DNA from: Thermococcus sp.
GTDB taxonomy: Archaea; Methanobacteriota_B; Thermococci; Thermococcales; Thermococcaceae
NCBI GenBank assembly: GCA_011050175.1
Contig: DRGF01000199.1
Location: 1-5,821 of the forward strand
Length of the DNA stretch: 5,821 nt
Reading direction: 5' to 3'
Part shown: positions 1 through 4,044 of the stretch, piece by piece
How positions within the stretch are numbered: position 1 is the stretch's first letter
Layout of the letters: the number at the start of each line of letters is the position of its first letter
Program-made: the position numbers and the translations under genes
Notes under the pieces: model-generated
What the model was told of the DNA's origin: nothing
Databases searched by the model: none
The model's input: the letters and a program-made list of their open reading frames with translations, nothing else

Positions 1-180
1 CGCGAGTTCGAGCGTCGGGATTCCCGTCCCGCAGGCTAGGTCGAGGACTTTCTTCACCTCACGCTCTGCCTCTTTCTGGAAGAGCTCCTCCACGAAGTCT
101 ATCTCCCCGGAAATCCGCTCCGCCCTCCTCCTGTAAATGGCATCATAGTATTCCGCCAGAACAGTGTAAAGCTCGTACAT
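1..180 (-). CDS. SAM-dependent methyltransferase, N-terminal part (runs off the window)
   Basis: Reading the minus strand from ATG at 180 gives 60 open codons up to the window edge. Residues 1-20 (MYELYTVLAEYYDAIYRRRA) are the usual lead-in of small class I methyltransferases, with the tyrosine-rich AEYYDAIY helix. Residues 45-53 (VLDLACGTG) are motif I, the glycine-rich loop that binds S-adenosylmethionine, followed by IPTLELA. Class I enzymes of this kind are soluble; the substrate is decided by C-terminal parts that are not present here, so it cannot be named. The start is supported by a GGTGGT ribosome site 4 bases upstream (185-190) and a promoter-like element at 211-225. It is divergent from the small membrane protein gene at 314. 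The family call is firm; anything more specific is not. Confidence 0.88.
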   Translation of the reverse strand, partial: MYELYTVLAEYYDAIYRRRAERISGEIDFVEELFQKEAEREVKKVLDLACGTGIPTLELA

Positions 181-210
181 CGAACCACCAAAATTTGAAA
201 CGTGGTTCAT

Positions 211-225
211 GTCAAAAACCTTTCC
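211..225 (-). promoter_or_regulatory. Archaeal BRE/TATA promoter for the methyltransferase gene
   Basis: On the minus strand GGAAAGG (225-219) is followed by TTTTTGAC (218-211). A purine-rich BRE next to a T-rich TATA-like box is the thermococcal pattern. A start site about 25 bases downstream, near 190, would leave a leader of roughly 10 bases that just includes the GGTGGT ribosome site. The TATA box is imperfect. Confidence 0.45.
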
Positions 226-266
226 TTGTCTCCTGAAAAGCTCACCGGAATGACACATGGACACGC

Positions 267-281
267 CGGAAGAGTTAAAGG
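267..281 (+). promoter_or_regulatory. Weak TATA-like element for the small membrane protein gene
   Basis: CGGAAGAG (267-274) followed by TTAAAGG (275-281) is a BRE/TATA-like pair. Transcription starting about 25 bases further on, near 303, would place the ribosome site GGTGAG (305-310) at the very start of the message. This fits translation from ATG 314 rather than from the more upstream ATG at 257, which would lie ahead of the promoter. The match to consensus is modest. Confidence 0.3.
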
Positions 282-313
282 GTTGCGGACAGGACAACAA
301 GGATGGTGAGAAG

Positions 314-526
314 ATGAGAGGTAAGGAGCTCAAGGGCGCGTTGGCTTTCATCGGGATCGTAGTTCTCGTCGGACTGCTCCTATTTGGGTTTCTGCTCCTC
401 GCAGCAGTTCTGCTTCTTGCTGGTCTGGTGCTTTTCGTAGGTTTCTATGCCTACGTCCGCTTTAAGCTGTGGAGGCTCAAGAGACACCCGCCCAAGGAGC
501 TTGAGGAGCTGGAGGACTATTTCTAA
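314..526 (+). CDS. Small membrane protein of unknown function, 70 aa
   Basis: I do not recognise a named family. The protein has a short basic N-terminus (MRGKELKG), then about 40 almost purely hydrophobic residues (9-47), enough for two closely packed membrane helices or a tight hairpin. Next comes a basic juxtamembrane stretch (VRFKLWRLKRH, about 48-58) and an acidic tail ending ELEELEDYF. The positive-inside rule would put both basic ends in the cytoplasm, which fits a hairpin with a very short outside turn. The frame is open from an ATG at 257, but that start would add 19 polar residues and has no ribosome site. ATG 314 follows GGATGGTGAG (301-310), so I chose it. The gene stands alone between the divergent methyltransferase and moaB. 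It could be a membrane anchor or assembly factor, but nothing in the sequence decides this. Confidence 0.68.
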   Translation: MRGKELKGALAFIGIVVLVGLLLFGFLLLAAVLLLAGLVLFVGFYAYVRFKLWRLKRHPPKELEELEDYF

Positions 527-629
527 GCAAACCTTTCAAGAAATGGGTTTCAACTACCGATTGGCCTGTGGGCAATAAAGACACTCTCTGCAGGCCCAGA
601 GACCAAGCCGTTAAACACTTCCGTTTGCT

Positions 630-643
630 GAAAGGTTATTAAG
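630..643 (+). promoter_or_regulatory. Promoter for the moaB-moeA operon
   Basis: GAAAGG (630-635) followed by TTATTAAG (636-643) is a good thermococcal BRE plus TATA pair. The expected start about 25 bases after the TATA centre falls near 664, giving a leader of about 10 bases that consists mainly of the ribosome site AGGTGGT (664-670) ahead of ATG 674. No operator or riboswitch-like structure is visible between promoter and start. Confidence 0.6.
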
Positions 644-673
644 TTCAAGGAACGAGCTTACTCAGGTGGTAAT

Positions 674-1189
674 ATGGGAGCGGAGGAGCACAAGAAAAAG
701 GCCCCGAAGAAGTTTAAGTTCGCGGTCATAACGGTCAGCGATACCGCGAGCCGGGGAGAAAAAGAGGACAAAAGCGGAAAGTTTCTCTTGGAGGAGCTGG
801 AGAAGGCCGGACACGAGCGGGTTCTTTACAAAGTTGTCCCCGACGAGAAAATGGCGATAATCGGGGCGGTCGTTGAGGCCTTTGAGAAGGGGGCCGAGGT
901 TGTCGTCACCTCCGGCGGAACCGGGATAGCGAGCAGGGACGTCACGATAGAGAGCGTCAGACCGCTTTTTGATAAGGAACTGAGGGGCTTCGGCGATATA
1001 TTCAGGCTCCTCAGCTACGAGGAGATAGGAACCGCCGCTGTCATGACGAGGGCAACCGCCGGTATAATCAGGAGCTCCGGCAGGACTATGGCTGTCTTCT
1101 GCCTGCCCGGCAGTCTCGGGGCGGCAAAGACCGGAATTAAGCTAATTCTCAATGAAGCAGGTCACGTGCTCAAGCACGGGGGGGAGTGA
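674..1189 (+). CDS. moaB: Molybdenum/tungsten cofactor biosynthesis protein MoaB (molybdopterin adenylyltransferase family)
   Basis: This 171-residue protein has the MoaB/MogA fold along its whole length. FKFAVITVSDTASRGEKEDKSG (14-35) is the typical first strand and SD loop. VVTSGGTGIASRDVT (77-91) carries the SGGTG phosphate-binding loop and the conserved Asp89. EEIGTAAVMTRATAG (116-130) and FCLPGS (142-147) complete the molybdopterin site. Archaea generally lack a separate MogA, and the MoaB protein of Pyrococcus has been reported to activate molybdopterin by adenylylation, so that is the likely reaction (ATP plus molybdopterin to adenylyl-molybdopterin, cytosolic). In Thermococcales the metal finally inserted is mostly tungsten, for aldehyde:ferredoxin oxidoreductases and formate dehydrogenases. 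AGGTGGT at 664-670 supports ATG 674. The basic N-terminal tail (KKKAPKK) is longer than in bacterial relatives. Its stop at 1187-1189 is one base from the moeA start, so the two are co-transcribed. Confidence 0.95.
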   Translation: MGAEEHKKKAPKKFKFAVITVSDTASRGEKEDKSGKFLLEELEKAGHERVLYKVVPDEKMAIIGAVVEAFEKGAEVVVTSGGTGIASRDVTIESVRPLFDKELRGFGDIFRLLSYEEIGTAAVMTRATAGIIRSSGRTMAVFCLPGSLGAAKTGIKLILNEAGHVLKHGGE

Positions 1190-1190
1190 C

Positions 1191-2381
1191 GTGAAGGAGT
1201 TCAAGCGGTTGACCCCCTACAGGGAGGCGCTGAAGCTCCTCCTTGACGACCTGAGTGAAATCGAAGAGACCGAGGAGCTCCCCCTGAACGAGGCCCTCGG
1301 ACGGGTTCTGGCCGAAGATATAGCCTCCCCTATAGACAGCCCTCCGTTCGACCGCTCGGCCGTTGACGGCTACGCCGTAAGGGCCGAGGACACCTTCCCG
1401 GCGAGGGAATACCGCCCCGTCGAGCTGAAAGTCATAGATGAAATCACCGCCGGTGAGGAGAGCCGGGCAAAGGTCGAGCCCGGCACGGCAGTGAAGCTCA
1501 TGACCGGGGCGAAGATGCCAGAGGGAGCAAACGCCGTCATCATGCAGGAGATGGCCGAGCGCGAGGGGGACGTCATAAGGGTTCTCAGGCCGGTCGCCCC
1601 GGGACAGAACGTGTCCTTTGCAGGTGAGGACGTGAAGAAGGGCGAGGCTGTCCTGAAAAAAGGCCAGGTCTTAAGGCCCCAGGACCTCGCGCTCCTCAAG
1701 AGCCTCGGCTTCAAGACTGTAAAGGTCAAGAGGAAGCCCAGAGTCGGGATAATCGTTACGGGCGACGAGCTCATCGAGGAGTTCGACGAAGAGGCGTTAA
1801 AGCAGGGCAAAATCCTTGAGAGCAACTCGGTCATGCTCACGGGCCTGGTGCGGCAGTACTTCGGTGAGCCGGTCTTCTACGGCGTCGTCCCGGACGATGA
1901 GAACGCGATAAGGGAGGCGATTGAAAGGGCCAGGGCCGAGAACGACCTCGTCCTCGTCACGGGGGGGTCAGCCTTCGGCGACAAGGACTTCGCCCACCGC
2001 TTCGTCAGACTGCTCTTCCACGGCACGACGATAAAGCCGGGAAGGCCGATAGGCTACGGCGAGAGGGTCTTCATCATGAGCGGCTATCCCTCGGCAGTCT
2101 TCACGCAGTTCCACCTGTACGTCAAGCACGCCCTCGCGAAGCTCGTCGGGGTCAAAAACTACGAGGTCAAAGTTCGGGCAAAGCTCACCGAGCGCGTTCC
2201 GAGCCAGCTCGGAAGGCACGAGTTTGTGAAGGTGTGGTACGAGAACGGGGAAGCCAGACCGATCAGGAAGAAGGGCAGCGGCATAATAAGCTCCCTGGTG
2301 GAGAGCAACGGGTACATAGTAATCCCTGAGGACAGTGAGGGGCATTTAGAAGGGGAAACTGTCGAGGTTGTGCTGTACTGA
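1191..2381 (+). CDS. moeA: Molybdopterin molybdenumtransferase MoeA (Mo/W insertion), GTG start
   Basis: The product from GTG 1191 is 396 residues, the normal MoeA length. Ordered landmarks are PPFDRSAVDGYAVRA (51-65), VKLMTGAKMPEGANAV (101-116), GQNVSFAGEDVKKGE (138-152), VTGDEL (189-194), ESNSVML (210-216), LVTGGSAFGDKDF (255-267), IKPGRPIGYG (281-290), and a C-terminal beta-barrel domain from about 325 to the end. MoeA hydrolyses adenylyl-molybdopterin and inserts molybdate or tungstate. The MoCF-binding domain is about 184-318 and is homologous to MoaB encoded just upstream. The frame is open from an ATG at 1152, but that start lies within moaB and lacks a ribosome site, while GTG 1191 sits just behind the G-rich GGGGGGGAG at 1178-1186 and starts VKEFKRLTPY, the usual MoeA N-terminus. 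This implies translational coupling to moaB. The usual LPGNPVS loop reads MSGYPSAV (296-303), which I regard as lineage variation rather than loss. Thermococcales often carry two moeA paralogues; this window cannot say which one this is. Confidence 0.96.
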   Translation: MKEFKRLTPYREALKLLLDDLSEIEETEELPLNEALGRVLAEDIASPIDSPPFDRSAVDGYAVRAEDTFPAREYRPVELKVIDEITAGEESRAKVEPGTAVKLMTGAKMPEGANAVIMQEMAEREGDVIRVLRPVAPGQNVSFAGEDVKKGEAVLKKGQVLRPQDLALLKSLGFKTVKVKRKPRVGIIVTGDELIEEFDEEALKQGKILESNSVMLTGLVRQYFGEPVFYGVVPDDENAIREAIERARAENDLVLVTGGSAFGDKDFAHRFVRLLFHGTTIKPGRPIGYGERVFIMSGYPSAVFTQFHLYVKHALAKLVGVKNYEVKVRAKLTERVPSQLGRHEFVKVWYENGEARPIRKKGSGIISSLVESNGYIVIPEDSEGHLEGETVEVVLY

Positions 2382-2387
2382 AGGTAC

Positions 2388-2625
2388 TCACTCCTCGTCT
2401 TCAATTAACTCTTTTTTATCCGGTTTTTTTAGGAGGGGCTTAATTTCGTCGGGGAGAACGTCCGGGTCAATGAGTTCTCTACCATTTCAAGGGCCTCATT
2501 ACGTTCCCTTTTCTTTTCTGCGATGGCATTGCCCAGAAAATTTGAGTCCGCCCACGGGAGAATGTCCTTGATTTTTTTTCCTCATCATCTTTCTTGCGGT
2601 TTCTTATCTGATCTATCACACACAT
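2388..2625 (-). pseudogene. Frameshifted remnant of a small charged protein gene
   Basis: No single minus-strand frame is open, but three successive frames join into one sensible protein. The first frame, from ATG 2625, reads MCVIDQIRNRKKDDEE. A second frame after the A8 run (opposite 2572-2579) reads IKDILPWADSNFLGNAIAEK then KRERNEALEMVE. A third frame from about 2480 reads ELIDPDVLPDEIKPLL then KKPDKKELIEDEE to a TGA at 2388-2390. Adding one A to the A run and one base near 2480 (GAGAACTC read as GAGGAACTC) would restore about 79 codons. The frame also continues upstream to an ATG at 2664 through an in-frame TAG at 2641-2643, with a hydrophobic IVLLGMCVI segment there, so the original protein may have had a membrane anchor. 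I do not recognise the family. Base composition is about 43% GC by hand count, lower than its neighbours. Sequencing error in the homopolymer is the main alternative. It converges on moeA with 6 bases between the stops. Confidence 0.68.
2412..2430 (+). terminator. Oligo-T terminator for moaB-moeA
   Basis: Two T tracts, T6 at 2412-2417 and T7 at 2424-2430, begin about 30 bases after the moeA stop. Archaeal RNA polymerase terminates at such U tracts without needing a hairpin. They also correspond to lysine codons in the remnant gene on the other strand, so their role is plausible but not proven. Confidence 0.55.
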
Positions 2626-2687
2626 CCCCAGTAAAACTATCTATCTCAAGAACCTGATAAGCATTACTCCGTAGAATGTTACAATAC

Positions 2688-2759
2688 TATGGCCCGCCCG
2701 TAACTCCCGCCCTCATCGGTGCCAGACGGCGGGCTCGGACGGGCTAACCCAGGCGGGCC
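2688..2759 (-). other. H/ACA guide hairpin 3, predicted for 23S helix 69 U1915; AUA box
   Basis: The lower stem is 2752-2759 with 2691-2698 (GGCCCGCC with GGCGGGCC), extendable by a U.G pair. The upper stem is 2737-2743 with 2706-2712 (CCCGUCC with GGGCGGG, one U.G). The kink-turn is GA (2736-2735) facing UGA (2715-2713). The box is AUA (2690-2688) rather than ACA. Pocket elements GUUAC (2704-2700) and GUUA (2748-2745) are complementary to GUAAC and UAAC, which flank UA in the helix 69 sequence GUAACUAUAAC, so the predicted target is E. coli U1915. Confidence 0.8.
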
Positions 2760-2762
2760 GTC

Positions 2763-2843
2763 TGTGCCCGGTCTGGGTTTCCCACGGTCATAGCGCTCCG
2801 TAACGCGGAAGGCCCTCCCGCGGGGACCTCGCTGAGACCGGGC
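2763..2843 (-). other. H/ACA guide hairpin 2, predicted for 23S U2586 (E. coli numbering)
   Basis: The lower stem is 2835-2843 with 2766-2774 (GCCCGGUCU with AGACCGGGC, 9 bp). The upper stem is 2818-2824 with 2781-2787 (CCCGCGG with CCGUGGG, one G.U). A kink-turn follows, with GA (2817-2816) facing UGA (2790-2788), then an apical stem 2806-2810 with 2796-2800. ACA directly follows the lower stem at 2765-2763. Pocket elements AACCC (2779-2775) and GGUC (2828-2825) are complementary to GGGUU and GACC, which flank UA in the conserved archaeal 23S segment GGGUUUAGACC. The modified base would be E. coli U2586, beside the peptidyl-transferase centre. Confidence 0.82.
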
Positions 2844-2898
2844 TGTAGCCCCTGCATCGCCCCCCGGTTCATTCTCCCCGGGGTCCTCGCGCAGGGGC
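2844..2898 (-). other. H/ACA guide hairpin 1 (target unknown)
   Basis: The lower stem is 2891-2898 paired with 2848-2855 (GCCCCUGC with GCAGGGGC). The upper stem is 2878-2883 with 2862-2867 (CCCCGG with CCGGGG). The terminal loop GGAGAAUGAA contains GA and UGA, as expected for a K-loop bound by L7Ae. ACA lies at 2846-2844. The pocket strands are GCGAGGA (2890-2884) and GGCGAU (2861-2856), predicting a target of the form AUCGC(C), then the modified U and one free base, then (U)CCUCG. I know of no archaeal rRNA site that matches. Confidence 0.75.
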
Positions 2899-2910
2899 AT
2901 CAACAGATTG

Positions 2911-2915
2911 AAAAA
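2911..2915 (-). terminator. Possible short U-tract terminator of the DUF835 transcript
   Basis: TTTTT (2915-2911, minus strand) lies about 20 bases after the DUF835 stop, between the TATA box of the H/ACA RNA and its predicted start. It could end the upstream transcript, but a T5 run is weak evidence. Confidence 0.3.
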
Positions 2916-2920
2916 GAGGG

Positions 2921-2930
2921 GTATATAAAG
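2921..2930 (-). promoter_or_regulatory. TATA box for the H/ACA RNA
   Basis: CTTTATATAC on the minus strand (2930-2921) is the best TATA box in the window. It lies 6 bases past the stop codon of the upstream DUF835 gene and about 25 bases before the first guide stem, so the RNA has its own start site rather than depending on read-through. Confidence 0.75.
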
Positions 2931-2935
2931 ATGCC

Positions 2936-4030
2936 TCACCCCATAAGCTTCCTGAGCTGTGCATAGAGCCTGTTTTCAAAGCTCTCCTTCTCCAGGACGA
3001 CAACCAGAGTGCCGTTGTTCACGATGGTGAAGTCCCTCAGTTTTGAGATGAACTTCATGAGGCTGTCCCACGAGTTGTACACGGTGAGGTACTCAAGGCA
3101 GTCAAGCACAATAATACCGCGCCTGCCTGACGCGGCCAATGTCTCAAAGTACCTGTAGGAAATCTCGGTCATCTTAGCAAGGTCTGTGGGGTGTATTGTG
3201 TTCTTGAACTTGCCCTGGAATGGTACGGTAGTCACGAAGTAGTACTCCCATCCCTCCGGGATATCCGAGACGTCCCTGACAAAGGCCAGCACGGGCATCT
3301 CACGGAGTTTTTCCTTGAGTTCCTTGTATTCGTCCATCCCCACAATGAGTGTGCCGGGTTTGAGGTCCAGCTGTTGAGGAATCGCTTTTTCTATGGGCAG
3401 AAACATATCGGATGACGTTAGCTTGACCATTGCCCATACCATGAAGATTATCAGCGCGGCTGAGAGGGTGAAGCCTATCATTCCGTACCAGGGTTGAAGA
3501 CCAAAGAGGGCCGCCGGGATGAGGTGGATCCCAAACAGAACTATGCTGATGGAGAGATATTCAATCGCACTTTTGTAAATCTCCTCAACCTCCTTCAGCA
3601 GCAGTCCGCCTGCCACCACAAAAATACCGCTTATCCCAAGCGCTGCTGCGCTCGTGGCCGTCCAGAAGGCATTTTCCGTGTAGAAGTACACACTGAGCAG
3701 GTATATCATGAACGCAGCGGGCATGATGGAAAGAGCGGCGAGGACCTTGTGTCTGACGTTTATGGATTCCTCTTCAAGGAACTTCACAGAGCCATAGAAA
3801 ATGAAGCCCGCAAACGCGGGGAGGCACAGAAGACTAACCAGCTGAAGGGTGGCACTCTGTTGTGTCGTAAAGAGGATCGTTAGGAAATCGAATACCCACG
3901 CTATCGAGAACGCTAGGGCGGATTTCCTTCTGTTGCGCCGGTATATCCTGAATATCCAAGCCGCGGCCACTGCATCGGCAATCAGTACAACCACTGCCTC
4001 TATGAGCAGGAGTGTCTGGATACCATCCAC
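2936..4030 (-). CDS. Seven-helix membrane protein with C-terminal DUF835 domain
   Basis: From GTG 4030 the product is 364 residues. The N-terminal two thirds hold about seven hydrophobic segments (near 5-27, 39-54, 62-83, 98-117, 123-145, 158-178, 181-203), with a basic loop RIYRRNRRKS after the first. The C-terminal part (about 219-363) matches DUF835 as I know it: KPGTLIV, VLAFVRDVSDIPEGW, the PTDLAKM segment, then GIIVLDCLEYL (305-315), which resembles a Walker B strand, and a final helix. I see no Walker A loop, so ATP hydrolysis is unlikely; the domain looks like a RecA/KaiC-like fold that has lost catalysis. Such proteins are common in Thermococcales and their function is unknown; signalling or scaffolding at the membrane is a guess. 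The frame is also open from GTG 4039 and ATG 4036, but these overlap the ribosome site. It follows the ANL gene by 14 bases, so the two are probably co-transcribed. Confidence 0.85.
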   Translation of the reverse strand: MDGIQTLLLIEAVVVLIADAVAAAWIFRIYRRNRRKSALAFSIAWVFDFLTILFTTQQSATLQLVSLLCLPAFAGFIFYGSVKFLEEESINVRHKVLAALSIMPAAFMIYLLSVYFYTENAFWTATSAAALGISGIFVVAGGLLLKEVEEIYKSAIEYLSISIVLFGIHLIPAALFGLQPWYGMIGFTLSAALIIFMVWAMVKLTSSDMFLPIEKAIPQQLDLKPGTLIVGMDEYKELKEKLREMPVLAFVRDVSDIPEGWEYYFVTTVPFQGKFKNTIHPTDLAKMTEISYRYFETLAASGRRGIIVLDCLEYLTVYNSWDSLMKFISKLRDFTIVNNGTLVVVLEKESFENRLYAQLRKLMG

Positions 4031-4034
4031 TACC

Positions 4035-4041
4035 ATCACCT
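4035..4041 (-). promoter_or_regulatory. Ribosome binding site that decides the DUF835 gene start
   Basis: AGGTGAT (4041-4035, minus strand) lies between the TAG of the upstream gene and the DUF835 frame. It overlaps the upstream start candidates GTG 4039 and ATG 4036, while GTG 4030 has the normal spacing of 6 bases from the AGGTG core, so 4030 is the best start. Confidence 0.55.
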
Positions 4042-4044
4042 CAT

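Larger units (their letters stand above)
2685..2901 (-). ncRNA. Three-hairpin box H/ACA guide RNA for rRNA pseudouridylation
   Basis: The stretch 2691-2898 is about 73% GC by hand count, typical of a structured RNA in a hyperthermophile, and has no believable protein (the only open frame is Arg/Pro/Gly-rich). Read on the minus strand it folds into three consecutive H/ACA units. Each has a lower stem, an internal pocket, a 6-7 bp upper stem capped by a kink-turn or K-loop with tandem G.A pairs (GA facing UGA), and an ANA box just 3' of the lower stem: ACA 2846-2844, ACA 2765-2763, AUA 2690-2688. In all three, exactly 15 nt separate the upper stem from the box, within the 14-16 nt rule for archaeal guides. 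Such RNAs assemble with Cbf5, Nop10, Gar1 and L7Ae. A TATA box at 2929-2922 predicts a 5' end near 2900, just before the first stem; the 3' end is set about 3 nt after the AUA box. Archaeal H/ACA RNAs with several motifs are known; I cannot say which named one is the orthologue. Confidence 0.88.

Noticed and set aside
257..313. ATG 257 as the start of the small membrane protein
   Set aside because: It has no ribosome site, the added 19 residues are polar and unlike the rest, and the likely promoter lies downstream of it.
563..596. Inverted repeat GGCCTG/CAGGCC between the small membrane gene and moaB
   Set aside because: Only 6 bp with an 18-22 base loop and no T tract after it; too weak to call a terminator or RNA.
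1370..2404. Minus-strand open frames opposite moeA
   Set aside because: They are shadows of a strongly conserved GC-rich coding region and have no promoters or ribosome sites of their own.
2368..2571. Plus-strand 67-codon open frame after moeA
   Set aside because: It starts inside moeA without a ribosome site, has a serine-rich composition, and lies antisense to the joined frames of the remnant gene.
2582..2588. AUGAUGA on the minus strand, a possible C box of a C/D guide RNA
   Set aside because: No CUGA D box follows at the right distance; the bases are explained as the DDE codons of the remnant gene.
2685..2901. RNase P RNA or SRP 7S RNA as the identity of the GC-rich RNA
   Set aside because: It is too short, and the conserved RNase P core and the SRP domain IV motif are absent, whereas three H/ACA units account for nearly all bases.
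2679..2939. An 86-codon minus-strand open frame over the GC-rich region
   Set aside because: Its translation is Arg/Pro/Gly-rich low complexity, it begins across the end of the DUF835 gene, and the same strand folds into three regular H/ACA hairpins that explain the base composition.
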